Shown: positions 8,058 through 16,447, numbered from the stretch's first letter. The stretch: DNA of 37,860 nucleotides from RUG14130 sp045598325 (GCA_045598325.1 JAZLLT010000066.1:1-37860); one strand, 5' to 3'. The notes: generated from the letters alone by a model not told the origin. Numbers and translations are program-made.

Positions 8058-9294
8058 AGGAACCTCCCAGAAGTTTCAGGTCGTCATTATCGAAGAACGC
8101 CACCGCGCCGAAGCCCGCGGCTTCTAGTGCGCCGAACTGCTTGCCCAGTTTCTTCTGCTGGCGCAGCACGGTCACCTGATATTCGTCCCGCAGTTGATCG
8201 GCCTTCCGGAGCACCTCGTCAAAGGGCGCGTCCTCGAGGTAAAGCAGCGCCAGTTTCTTTTTACCCGGCACGGTGTATTTCTGATCGGCGAGGATGCCGC
8301 AGATGCGCTCAAAGCCGATAGAAAAGCCCACGGCGGGGACTTCTTTGCCGATGAACTTGCCCACCATGCCGTCATAGCGTCCGCCGCCCGCGATGGCACC
8401 CTTGAAGGCGTCGCAGGTGATCTCGAACACGCAGCCGGTATAATATCCCTGTCCGCGCACGAGGGAGGGCGCGTACTTGACGCCGTAGCGTCCGCAGGAA
8501 AGGCGTCCGGAAACAGTGAGGATGGTCTCGATGGCTTCCGCGAGGGCAGGGTCGGGCAGCATGGACTTCACGCTTTCCAGACTCATGTCGCCCTTCTCGA
8601 GGAAGGCAGTGAGGGCGGAAACGGCGCTTTCGGCAAAGCCTTTTTCGGTCAGTTCGTCCTTTACGCCGGAAACACCGATCTTGTCCAATTTGTCAAAGCT
8701 GATGCACACGCTGTCCAGTTGGTCATTTTCAAAGCCCATGCCGGAGAGCATGCCGCGCAGCATCCTGCGGTCGTTGACATTGACGGTAAAGTCCTTAAAG
8801 CCGATCTCCATCAGCGCGCGGGCGGTCACATCGATCAGTTCGATTTCCGCGTTCACGGTCTCGTCGCCCAGAATATCGATGTCGCACTGCACGAACTCAC
8901 GGAAGCGGCCCTTCTGGGGACGCTCGGCGCGGAATACGCGGTCGGTCTGGATGACTTTGAAGGGAGAGGGCAGTTTGTCCTTGTTGCAGGCGTAGAAACG
9001 GGAAAGGGGCAGGGTGAGGTCATAGCGCAGGCCCATGTCCGAAAGTTCTTTAGGATCGCCGCTTGCAAGCGCCTCGTCCAGTTTTTCGCCTCGCTTCATC
9101 ACCTTAAAAATGAGGTTCAGGTTGTCTCCGCCGTCGGACTTGTCCAGATTTTCGCTGTCCTCCAGCATGGGCGTGGAGATGCGCTCAAAACCGCTCCTTC
9201 TGTAGATTTCCAGAATTTTGCCCTGCACATAATCCCTGACCTTCATCTCATCGGGCAGGTAATCGTTCATGCCTTTTACGGGATTGATTTTCAT
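8050..9294 (-). CDS. hisS: Histidyl-tRNA synthetase
   Basis: 414 aa, a normal length for this class II enzyme, which charges tRNA-His in the cytoplasm. Motif 1 region: GFERISTPMLEDSENL. Motif 2: RYDLTLPLSRFYA then QTDRVFRAERPQKGRFREF. Histidine-binding loops: GQGYYTGCVFEI and AGGGRYDGM. Motif 3: AVGFSIGFERI. The C-terminal anticodon-binding domain is shorter in recognisable features (KKLALLYLEDAPFDEVL onward). The start is MKINPVKGMNDYLP, with AAGGAG upstream; longer in-frame starts run through the promoter and are rejected. Its own promoter lies 31 nt upstream. Confidence 0.95.
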   Translation of the reverse strand: MKINPVKGMNDYLPDEMKVRDYVQGKILEIYRRSGFERISTPMLEDSENLDKSDGGDNLNLIFKVMKRGEKLDEALASGDPKELSDMGLRYDLTLPLSRFYACNKDKLPSPFKVIQTDRVFRAERPQKGRFREFVQCDIDILGDETVNAEIELIDVTARALMEIGFKDFTVNVNDRRMLRGMLSGMGFENDQLDSVCISFDKLDKIGVSGVKDELTEKGFAESAVSALTAFLEKGDMSLESVKSMLPDPALAEAIETILTVSGRLSCGRYGVKYAPSLVRGQGYYTGCVFEITCDAFKGAIAGGGRYDGMVGKFIGKEVPAVGFSIGFERICGILADQKYTVPGKKKLALLYLEDAPFDEVLRKADQLRDEYQVTVLRQQKKLGKQFGALEAAGFGAVAFFDNDDLKLLGGSCG

Positions 9295-9324
9295 GTTGTT
9301 GCTCCTTACGGTTGATTTTATGAA

Positions 9325-9353
9325 ATTATAGCATTTTAAGGCGGTTTTCGCAA
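9325..9353 (-). promoter_or_regulatory. hisS promoter
   Basis: Minus strand TTGCGA (9348-9353), 17-bp spacer, perfect TATAAT (9325-9330) with an extended TG motif. The leader is only about 25 nt, too short for a T-box. Confidence 0.7.
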
Positions 9354-9415
9354 GACACCCGCGGCAAATCAGAGCGCGTCCAGTTTGTTTTTCTGTGAAT
9401 TTTTGTTTTTTCCCG

Positions 9416-9443
9416 TTGACAACCCGCCGCGATTGCATAAAAT
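9416..9443 (+). promoter_or_regulatory. Promoter of the FliB/YkgJ-like gene
   Basis: TTGACA (9416-9421), 16-bp spacer and TAAAAT (9438-9443), about 40 bp before the ATG at 9485. It diverges from the hisS promoter. Confidence 0.55.
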
Positions 9444-9484
9444 ACTTTTCGCAAAACCTGATATTGTTTCGGGAAGGTGATTTC

Positions 9485-10648
9485 ATGGTCGAGACCCGCG
9501 AATTCCTGATGCCCGGTTATTTCCCTGATTTTCGCTGCAAAATGGGCGCCTGCCGCCACGCCTGCTGCGACGGCTGGCCCATCGCGTTCGGACTGAGCGA
9601 CTATTTTCGTCTGATGAACGAGGACTGCTCGGAGGAACTGAAGCGCAAAATCGAGCGGGGCGTGAAGGTGGACCTGCATCCGACCCCCGACCGCTACGCC
9701 GTGGTCTATCCCGATTATGAGGGACATTGTCCCATGCGTCTATCGGACGGCAGATGCGCGCTCCACGCGGAACTGGGCGAAAATTCCCTCGCGCAGGTGT
9801 GCCGTCTGTATCCCAGGGGCGTACGGTGCGAGGAAGGCGTTTACAGCGTATGCTGCGCGGGCAGCTGCGAAAAAGTGCTCGAGCAACTGTTCGAAGATCC
9901 CGCGCCCATGCGGTTCATCCGCCGCCCCCTCACCATCGACATCCCCGTTTCCTCTCCCGCCATTTTCCCGTTCAAAACCTGCGGGCACGCGGCGGACATC
10001 CGCCTGATGCTCATTTCCGCCATGCAGGACCGTGCTCTCTCCCTGCCCCGGCGCATCCTCAGGATGAAGCCCTGCCTCATCGCCGTTGACAAGGCGCTGA
10101 AAGGCGGGTTAGGCGCGATCGAAAATCTGCTTTCTTCTCCCCTGCCGTCCGCCCCGGACGCAGCAGAACCCGACAGGAACCACCTCATTTCCTCCATGGC
10201 TCTGGCGGAAAAAATGCTCGCCCTCATCGATGATGACAGCAATTCGCTCCGCGACATGGGCACGGAAGTGCTTTCCTACTTTGGCTCGGACGATTACGCC
10301 TTTGACCGCTACCGCTGCGCCGCGTATGTGTTCGAGCACCGTTTCCCCGACCACGCCGTCCGCATGGAGCAGATCATCGTCAATCACATGTTCTTCTCCT
10401 GCTTCCCCTTCGCGGACCGTCCCGAGACCCCCACGCAGGAATATGTGAGCCTGTGCATCGTGTACAGTCTCCTCCGCTTCCTCTGCATAGGTCACGCCGC
10501 CATGCACCTTTCCGAAGAGGAACTCACCGATGCCTGCGCCGCCGCCCTGCGCCTGATCGAGCACACGGACTTCGACGCCGAAGCCGCCCGCCTCCTCCGC
10601 GACACAGGCGCGAGCGAGGAAGACATCGACGCGCTGATACTGCTGTAA
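9485..10648 (+). CDS. FliB/YkgJ-like cysteine-rich protein (flagellin lysine-N-methylase family)
   Basis: 387 aa. The N-terminal 130 residues carry a metal or Fe-S type cysteine cluster: CKMGACRHACCDGW, HCPMRLSDGRCALH, QVCRLYPRGV and CCAGSC. This matches the CxxxCC-type family that includes flagellin lysine-N-methylase FliB and YkgJ. The rest is helical with no motif I recognise. The name should be used with care: no flagellin or flagellar gene is present in the window, and many gut Clostridia carry this family without flagella. AAGGTGA precedes the ATG; an upstream in-frame ATG lies before the promoter -10 and is rejected. The gene appears monocistronic. Confidence 0.75.
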   Translation: MVETREFLMPGYFPDFRCKMGACRHACCDGWPIAFGLSDYFRLMNEDCSEELKRKIERGVKVDLHPTPDRYAVVYPDYEGHCPMRLSDGRCALHAELGENSLAQVCRLYPRGVRCEEGVYSVCCAGSCEKVLEQLFEDPAPMRFIRRPLTIDIPVSSPAIFPFKTCGHAADIRLMLISAMQDRALSLPRRILRMKPCLIAVDKALKGGLGAIENLLSSPLPSAPDAAEPDRNHLISSMALAEKMLALIDDDSNSLRDMGTEVLSYFGSDDYAFDRYRCAAYVFEHRFPDHAVRMEQIIVNHMFFSCFPFADRPETPTQEYVSLCIVYSLLRFLCIGHAAMHLSEEELTDACAAALRLIEHTDFDAEAARLLRDTGASEEDIDALILL

Positions 10649-10660
10649 ACCAAACATACG

Positions 10661-10687
10661 AAAAGCCCCTGCAAACAGGCGGGGGCA
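10661..10687 (-). terminator. Weak hairpin terminator for the 254-aa secreted protein
   Basis: On the minus strand GCCCC pairs with GGGGC across a 12-nt loop and is followed by TTTT. It lies between convergent genes, so it may also receive the FliB-like transcript. Confidence 0.4.
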
Positions 10688-10730
10688 TAAACCAACATTT
10701 GGATTCTTATCTGCAACGGTATGACTTCTG

Positions 10731-11495
10731 TCATGCCGTTGCTTGCTGTATCGGTTCTTCCAGCAGGAGGAAAAGGTTCATAAAGGATTCATCTTCCAGC
10801 AGCTTTCCGAGCAGTTCATTTTCCGCGATGGCCATGTGTTCACTTCCGAAGAATCCTTCACGGATATTCAGGGCAACATCTGTCTTTGGGGTCATGTCAA
10901 ACAGTTCGGGCATATCGTTGCTGTATGTCACACAAAGGTCGAAGGAGATCTCCGATCCTTCCATCACGGCGATCCGGCAGTGCAGGGTATCACCTTCACG
11001 CTCTGCCACGCCGAGCGCACCGAGTATGCTGTCCAGCAACTCCCGATTGCCGAGGAACTCATCAACAATAGGCAGCACATTCGGCAGATACCGGTAAACC
11101 ATCAGTTCATCGTCTGTGAGATCCATATTGAGATAACTGATCATCATGAGCAGGTGAAGATAACATCCGGGCGTCACGCAGGTGCAGCTGCCGCTATTGG
11201 AGAAGGTCAGTCTGCCCGCCTCTTCGGTTTCCTCGATCCATATTTCGCCAATCGTTTCATCCCCTTTATGGATTTCCAAGGAAATCTCAAAGGAAGAATC
11301 ATCTTTCGGCGTACTGCTCCTTACCAGCAGATAGGGTGCAAGCTCAAGCGCCTCTTCGCCGGCAGAAACAACGATATGATCCGCACGAATCTCCCAGCCA
11401 TCCCGGGATGCGGATTCGGCAAAGGATGCACCGCTAATAAGTAGTGCGACGCAAAGGATAAGGCAAAATGTCTTTCTTATGATGGTGTTCTTCAT
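10731..11495 (-). CDS. Secreted protein of unknown function
   Basis: 254 aa from the ATG at 11495, which has AAAGGAAG 7 nt upstream; an ATG six codons earlier (11513) is a possible alternative with AAGGAGG at long spacing. The N terminus is a clear signal peptide (MKNTIIRKTFCLILCVALL, then ISGASFAES). The mature part alternates beta-like segments (SFEISLEIHKGDETIGEIW, RIAVMEGSEISFDLCVTY) with an acidic helical section (MDLTDDELMVYRYLPNVLP) and one cysteine-rich stretch (GSCTCVTPGC). I recognise no family. It borders the AT-rich toxin locus but is less AT-rich, so it may belong to the host backbone. Confidence 0.7.
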   Translation of the reverse strand: MKNTIIRKTFCLILCVALLISGASFAESASRDGWEIRADHIVVSAGEEALELAPYLLVRSSTPKDDSSFEISLEIHKGDETIGEIWIEETEEAGRLTFSNSGSCTCVTPGCYLHLLMMISYLNMDLTDDELMVYRYLPNVLPIVDEFLGNRELLDSILGALGVAEREGDTLHCRIAVMEGSEISFDLCVTYSNDMPELFDMTPKTDVALNIREGFFGSEHMAIAENELLGKLLEDESFMNLFLLLEEPIQQATA

Positions 11496-11607
11496 AATAC
11501 AACTTCCTTTCATCTATTCAAGTTCCTCCTTATCTGAATCAAGTGGAAGCCTATGCATAAGCTCCCTGTCAATAATAGCTCACATGAAATCATTGTTGCC
11601 TTAACCA

Positions 11608-12117
11608 CTAATAACTTTGACATACTGCCATTAGTTTTCCACATATTAGGCAACGAAAAACGAAAATCACCGTGTCATCTCCTATTGAATCCCATAGTAT
11701 TTCCATATCATCTATCTGGACAAGTTGATCACCACGCATGATATTCTTCAAAAGATTTATTCCATCACCATTTTTTGCTTTTCTTTCAAAATCTTCTCTA
11801 TTCCATTCTCCAAGATACTCCATATAGTCATCGCAGCAAGCTGGCCAGTCATTATATTGAACCCACGGCACAGGAGGAGTCTGCATTAATATTGAGGTCT
11901 TTTCTTGTTCATTATGCTTGATTTGCTGCTTAACATACTGTGGAATTGAAACTCTGACTCTTTTCTGTATAAGGCAATCAAGGCAAGCTGACTTAATATC
12001 TGGATTATCAAAATAGACGCCTTCCAAACAATTCCTGTCAGAACCACAAAACTGACATAACTGATTAGTAAAAGCGACATGATCTTTCACATTTGTGAAA
12101 TACTTATAGTTACTCAT
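11608..12117 (-). CDS. CbrC-family (UPF0167) protein, probable immunity protein for the HNH tip
   Basis: 169 aa. It has the CbrC-like layout: a CQFCGSD zinc-type pair, YFDNPDIKSACLDCLIQKR, then TPPVPWVQYNDWPACCDDY followed by YLGEWNREDF, and a C-terminal CLICGKLMAV pair. CbrC was named for colicin E2 tolerance in E. coli; in polymorphic toxin loci homologues usually sit directly after a nuclease toxin, and this one overlaps the HNH tip by ATGA. I infer that it neutralises that nuclease. The start chosen is the ATG at 12117 with GGAAGGTGG upstream; a GTG three codons earlier is possible. The gene is AT-rich compared with the flanks, which suggests acquisition. Confidence 0.72.
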   Translation of the reverse strand: MSNYKYFTNVKDHVAFTNQLCQFCGSDRNCLEGVYFDNPDIKSACLDCLIQKRVRVSIPQYVKQQIKHNEQEKTSILMQTPPVPWVQYNDWPACCDDYMEYLGEWNREDFERKAKNGDGINLLKNIMRGDQLVQIDDMEILWDSIGDDTVIFVFRCLICGKLMAVCQSY

Positions 12118-12486
12118 TTTTCCCACCTTCCTTTATCCCATTCATCATTCCAATATTCTCTTTTCCATTCCTGGAATTTTTCCCTATCAATTTGCGATTT
12201 TTCATGGTAATTCGGATGGTTCTCCTTATAATTGGCACCGTATCTATGATCTGATGGATGCATTTCCTCAAATGGTCCTTCTTCGTTCTGACCTTTATGA
12301 TGAATTTCTATAGCTGACCTTGTTTCCGTCGGGATAAACGAGCGCCGTGCGGCTGCCCCGGTCATCGTACTCGTAGCCGACCTTTTCGCCATTCGGGTAC
12401 AGGATGGACACAAGATATCCGCGCCCGTCGTACTGATACTCCGTTCTGCCTTCCGCGCCCTCCGTCACGGTCAGACGGCCAAGCTC
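12114..12486 (-). pseudogene. Orphan RHS fragment plus HNH/EndoVII-type toxin tip, out of frame
   Basis: The GC-rich part (about 12308-12486) encodes two to three YD repeats: LGRLTVTEGAEGRTEYQYDG, then GYLVSILYPNGEKVGYEYDD and LVYPDGNKVS. At about 12300 the sequence turns AT-rich and the reading frame shifts. The next frame encodes AIEIHHKGQNEEGPFEEMHP, SDHRYGANYKENHPNYHEKS and QIDREKFQEWKREYWNDEWD, which matches HNH/EndoVII nuclease tips with an E-[LI]-HH-x-GQ motif and a DR...W tail. In an intact protein the tip would follow the RHS core. Here there is no start codon or core motif, and the two parts are out of frame, so this is a silent orphan cassette or remnant. The tip stop overlaps the CbrC-like start by ATGA. 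Confidence 0.72.
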
Positions 12487-13166
12487 TATACACTTCTGAT
12501 TTTCCAAATATCACTTTTTGATTCGTTGACTGTGTATAGCTTTCGGAATTCTTTGTCCTTATATAGTGATGCAATTTGGCAAAAAAGATCAATATCTATT
12601 TCCGAAGAAAAAGCATCGAAGTCCTTATACTGCGAGACAGTATACTCAATGATGATATCATACAAGGGAAAACAAGAATCGTCTTAAAGTTTCGGAATAA
12701 GGTTAAGGCCATAATCATCTCGTAGATTCTTGTTCCATTGATGAATATGCTTAAGTGGCTCTGTCGGACATAAACCATCTATACCAAAAATTCCTTTTAC
12801 CAGTTCTTTCTCATACTTTTCGTAGACATCACAAATTGCATTCAAGAATGACTTGCTGATGCGGAAAGTCGCCGAGTTGTCATTTTCTCTGTTGACCGCC
12901 ATATATATATAGAGAAATGCAAGGTAGAATTCATATGCACCTCTCATACATAGCTCGCTTAGTGCTTTTTCAAATCTGTCTTTAACAGCAGAATCTGTAA
13001 TATATGCGTTATAAACTTTTCTCAATACCACGCCATAATCTGTAGCTAGATAGCCCGGTATAAGTTCTGAATCTGGGACAGCTATTTTTTTCTTCTTTCC
13101 TATTAGCACATCGGCAAGTTCGTCTATATTATTTTCTTGTATTATCATTTCATAATAATCCTGCAT
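12486..13166 (-). pseudogene. Probable immunity gene of the first tip, interrupted by an in-frame TAA
   Basis: From the ATG at 13166 (GGAAGG 8 nt upstream; an ATG at 13172 is possible) there are 160 codons (MQDYYEMIIQENNIDELADV to GLNLIPKL) up to a TAA at 12684-12686. The same frame then stays open for 65 more codons (DDSCFPLYDIIIEYTVSQYK, DFDAFSSEIDIDLFCQIASL) to a TAG at 12486, exactly where the orphan RHS fragment starts. The continuation has the same Asp/Glu/Lys/Tyr-rich composition, so I read the TAA as a nonsense mutation in a gene of about 226 codons. It may instead be the natural end. Its position 14 nt after the toxin tip, with the ribosome site overlapping the toxin stop, supports an immunity role. 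I recognise no family. Confidence 0.55.
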
Positions 13167-13180
13167 AAACATTTCCTTCC

Positions 13181-13801
13181 TTATCGTTTATTTAGTAAAT
13201 CGTCAAGTAATGTATAGGTTACCCTTTCTTGCGGCACTTTGTTTGCTACAGCTTCAGCAATGTTTCCACTAGTAAATCCTCCAGGAATCCAATATGAGTT
13301 TGCGCCTGCTTCGTTTCCTGACGGAATCCGTAAGTTCAATCCAGATAAATCTTTGATATCAACACGCACCAATTCCTTCCCTGCATAATATCCAGAATCG
13401 AATCCCAGTTCCGTTTCAATCTTCGATATAGCTTCCTCATAAGTTTTGCATTGCATAGCTTCATCGATTATTTCGTCACAAACGCCCTTTGGTAACACAA
13501 ATATAGAATTATCCTCCCTTCCGATCTCTGGAACTCCTTTGAAATAGTTTTCGTACTGGTCTTTAGTAATGAAAATTGATCCTCCATCATCGAACATATC
13601 TATATGCTTTTCAATATATTCCTCAGACAAATATGTCTCGGGGGCAGGTCGTTCATGTTTGGGAATGTTTTGCAGTTCTTTTTGCTTCTTCTTCGATAAT
13701 TCCCTATCACGATCCTTTATTGTCTGCCAATTTCCCCTCTTCTTCGGTTCATATCCTATCTGCTTTGCATACTGACCGGTAAGTATAATTCCCATATCCA
13801 C
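13181..13801 (-). pseudogene. Unrecognised toxin tip domain, cut off from its RHS carrier
   Basis: 206 codons open from a GTG at 13801, but with no ribosome site; the frame is continuous with the preceding segment except for one TAA at 13817-13819, so I read it as the C-terminal end of the RHS protein. Residues 1-60 are basic and charged (GYEPKKRGNWQTIKDRDREL). The rest looks like a compact enzyme-like domain with IEKHIDMFDDGGSIFITKDQ, a central ELGFDSGYYAGKELVRVDI, and a striking GLNLRIPSGNEAGANSYWIP followed by GGFTSGNIAEAV. The Pro-Ser-Gly-Asn-Glu-Ala-Gly-Ala-Asn stretch looks like an active-site loop, but I cannot name the family. The immunity candidate follows at once. Confidence 0.55.
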
Positions 13802-13816
13802 CAGTAGTGCAATGTC

Positions 13817-14308
13817 TTATACAGTTTGGTATCGTGCGTAATCGCCGTTGATTGGCCAACTATTTAAAGCAAAGTTTTCGCCATTCCAAATCTCAGCTAT
13901 CTCACCGCTTTCCAAATAGGTGTAAACCAGCGTTCCACCACCCGCCAGTGCCCACACGGCAACTTCCCCAACCTTATTGGTTATTCCGAGCATTACCGCC
14001 GCCTGCTCGCCCACGAATGGTGCCGCTATTCCACCAGAAACCACAACCATCGTTACAACAATCGTAACGCCGCCAATTATAAGTATAGTTTGTTTAATTT
14101 GCTCCTTATGTTCGTTTGCCCAATCCTTGATTGCCAATATAGTCGGATTTGTATTCGCCCTCTCATATGCTTCCTGCTTAGCAAAGAAATCGTCCCAGTC
14201 TAGCTTTTTTCCACGCGACTTGGCATTTTCAACAATTGATCGCAGTTCATCTTCTGTATATGTCCCCGGTTCGATTATGACACCGTCCAGAATAAATAAC
14301 CTGAGCAA
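13817..14308 (-). pseudogene. RHS C-terminal linker segment with hydrophobic stretch, bounded by a frameshift and a stop
   Basis: 163 codons. The upstream edge overlaps the RHS core by 34 nt in another frame (RHS reads CSGYLFWTVS then stop; this frame reads RLFILDGVIIEPGTYTEDEL), pointing to a one-base indel near 14280-14310. The downstream edge is a TAA at 13817-13819, after which the same frame continues into the toxin tip. Content: a helical charged part (SIVENAKSRGKKLDWDDFFA), then a hydrophobic segment (TILIIGGVTIVVTMVVVSGG) and a small-residue region (VWALAGGGTLVYTYLESG). Hydrophobic linkers before toxin tips are common in delivered toxins; a membrane-passage role is inference. Confidence 0.55.
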
Positions 14309-15462
14309 ATAATCTCCTGAGTGTTATTCGTTTCCGCTCGGAATGCAAAACAATCTTCGTAATTATCAAAGGGGTTATACAGCTCTTCATTTTCCTTCGT
14401 TTCGTGTTCGGACTCATTCCCAATCGTGTCAGCCATCATCGTACACGCCGAACGGAGAAGATTATTATACAAATCAAGTGTTAACTTGCCCTCATTTTGC
14501 AGGAACTTTATCGTTTTATTCGTTTCGTCCAGTATTGTTTGCTGTTTGGCATTCAACCGACCGTAAAACACATTGGAAAGCGTATAAGTCGCCCAAGTAA
14601 GCGCATCGGTTTTGATCTTTTCGACTTTGCTGCCTATACTGTTAACTACAGGTTTTACGGCATTCTTGATTGGCTGCACAATTTTCTCGTTGATTGCTTT
14701 GCCAACGGTTGTCTGTGCAAGATTATTGGCAACCTTTGTAACGGTCTGCCTGACCTGCTGAAAGGCGTTGCTCACAGCCGTTATCAAGCTCGCTCCGCTC
14801 GGATCCGCATACATCATGGGATTATTGACGCAGTACGCATACCGATTCACAGACTGCGGATTGACGGCGTAGCCGCGCACGATATCCGGCTGGCTGAATC
14901 TCATCTGCGCGGGCTCGTATTGGCGGGCGCGCAGGTTCAGCATGCCCGCTGCCGCGTCGTAGTACTCGCCGTTGTAGGTGGAGCCGTTGATTTTAGTACC
15001 GATCTGCTCGCCATACGGTGTGTAGGCATAGCCCTGCACGGTGACGGTCGGGGCTGCTGTCGCTTCGCTCAGATCTCGCTGCGCTTTTGCGGTGACGGTT
15101 TCGATTACGCTTCCGCGCACATCGTAGATGTACTGCGTTTTGATCTGCTCCGCGTCCGTGCCTGTGTAGGCTGCGATGCGCTCAAGACCGTATTCGTAGG
15201 CAGTCGTTTCGCCGTTCACCGTCTTCGTCAGCACATTCGTGTAGGTCTGCAGGATATCATAGGTGTAGCGCGTAGTGATGGATTCCTTGTTGCTTACGGT
15301 GTTCGCGCTGCCCTTGCCGGAGACGATCTCCTCCATCGTCGCACGGTTCCCGCTGCCCTTGGACACCTTCTCCGTCAGGAGATTGAGCGCGTCGTAGGCA
15401 TACTTCACCTCATAGCCGTCATAGCCGCTATACCGCGTCAGGTTGCCCGCCGCGTCAAAACA
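14275..15462 (-). pseudogene. 5'-truncated RHS-repeat protein: C-terminal core
   Basis: The frame starts abruptly at about 15462 with FDAAGNLTRYSGYDGYEVKY and has a stop a few codons upstream, no start codon and no ribosome site, so the large N-terminal shell is missing. It contains YD repeats (YAYDALNLLTEKVS, TRYTYDILQTYTNVLTK) and the conserved RHS core end: YYDAAAGMLNLRARQYEPAQ, then RFSQPDIVRGYAVNPQSVNR and YCVNNPMMYADPSGA. In intact proteins the core builds a hollow shell and cleaves itself near the DPxG site to release the tip. About 190 residues after DPSGA are a variable linker (TVTKVANNLAQTTVGKAINE) that runs into a frameshift near 14290. It begins 40 nt after the GH43-like gene, which suggests a deletion joined the two. 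Confidence 0.75.
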
Positions 15463-15501
15463 TTTTTTGCTTCTTCAATGATTCGGCTGCGCTCTTCTTT
15501 T

Positions 15502-16398
15502 TCACAGGATATACGGGATTCCGTTTTCGTCAAAGGCGATTTCGCAGCGGGAGAGACGCCAGGTTTTGCCCATGTCGTCGCTGCCCTGATAGAACAGGTG
15601 GTAACGGTCTTCGTCCTCGAAGATGTAGGGATGGCCGCTTTCGCACTCGTTCCAACTGCCTTTCGCGCCGGGACCGAGAAGGGGCTTGTCCGTGAAGAGG
15701 CGGGTGAAATGCACGCCATCATCACTCACCGCGCAGCCGATCTGCTGGGGGCAGCAGTTATAGGCTCCGGCGTAGAACAGGTAGACTTTGCCGTTCCGTG
15801 TGAGCGCTGCGGGGGCTTCAATGCAGATCTGCTCCCAGGGTAGTTCCGGTTTCAGTACGGGCGCGTCCGGGTCGAGCTGCGTCCACGCGCCGCGGGAGAA
15901 GCCGCTTGTGAGATCCGCCGCGCTCACGCCCACCATCTGCACCTTCATTTCGGGATCGCGGGTCGCCCAGTAGAGTAGGAGTTTTCCGTTAAAAACCGTC
16001 ACATCCGCGTCGATGGCGCGTCCGCAGTTCCAGTTGCCCTGCGGACAGAAGACAGGATTGCCCGGATCTCTCACGAAATGCACGCCGTCTGTCGAGGTGG
16101 CGTGGCAGATGAAATCCCGTGGGAACTGCCCGTAGGACTGGTAGAACAGATGCACGGTGCCGTCCAGCACGATGGCAGCGGGCGCGCAGATGCCCTTGCC
16201 CTCCTCCGGCTGCTCACTCTTTAAGGCGTTCACGATGCGGTAATGGGTGAGGTCGTCACTCTCCGCGACGCCAACGCCATAGGCCGTGGTTTCGGCGTCA
16301 TACTTGGAATAATAAAGATAGTATTTCCCGCCGAACCGGATGACCGCGGGATCCTTGGCGAAGGAATATTCGCTGTCCGTTCTGTCTTCGAATAACAT
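15502..16398 (-). CDS. GH43-like five-bladed beta-propeller glycosidase
   Basis: 298 aa without a signal peptide. The family 43-type acidic residues are recognisable: Asp16 in SFAKDPAVIRFGGKYYLYYS (base), Asp130 or Asp132 in GRAIDADVTVFNGKLLLYWA (pKa modulator) and Glu194 in QICIEAPAALTRNGKVYLFY (acid). The blades repeat the D/E-hydrophobic-hydrophobic-GK-YYLFYS pattern and the last is HPYIFEDEDRYHLFYQG. Families 43, 62, 117 and 130 share this fold, so arabinan or xylan side-chain hydrolysis is likely but the substrate is not proved. A cytoplasmic location would mean that it acts on imported oligosaccharides. AGGAGG precedes the ATG, and a good promoter lies about 120 bp upstream with a hairpin-forming leader. 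Confidence 0.78.
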   Translation of the reverse strand: MLFEDRTDSEYSFAKDPAVIRFGGKYYLYYSKYDAETTAYGVGVAESDDLTHYRIVNALKSEQPEEGKGICAPAAIVLDGTVHLFYQSYGQFPRDFICHATSTDGVHFVRDPGNPVFCPQGNWNCGRAIDADVTVFNGKLLLYWATRDPEMKVQMVGVSAADLTSGFSRGAWTQLDPDAPVLKPELPWEQICIEAPAALTRNGKVYLFYAGAYNCCPQQIGCAVSDDGVHFTRLFTDKPLLGPGAKGSWNECESGHPYIFEDEDRYHLFYQGSDDMGKTWRLSRCEIAFDENGIPYIL

Positions 16399-16447
16399 AG
16401 GGCACCTCCTGTGAGAATGGATATCGTGAGGAAAAGTTCACACCTCA

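Noticed and set aside
9294..9330. T-box or other riboswitch in the hisS leader
   Set aside because: The predicted leader is about 25 nt, too short for any known riboswitch.
12596..12778. 60-codon frame overlapping the end of the immunity gene on the minus strand
   Set aside because: No ribosome site and a sequence unlike a protein; the overlapping frame that continues the immunity gene has better composition.
12684..13819. TAA or TGA codons inside frames as evidence for an alternative genetic code
   Set aside because: The same locus and its neighbours use TAA, TAG and TGA as ordinary stops directly next to Shine-Dalgarno sites of the following genes, so nonsense mutations are simpler.
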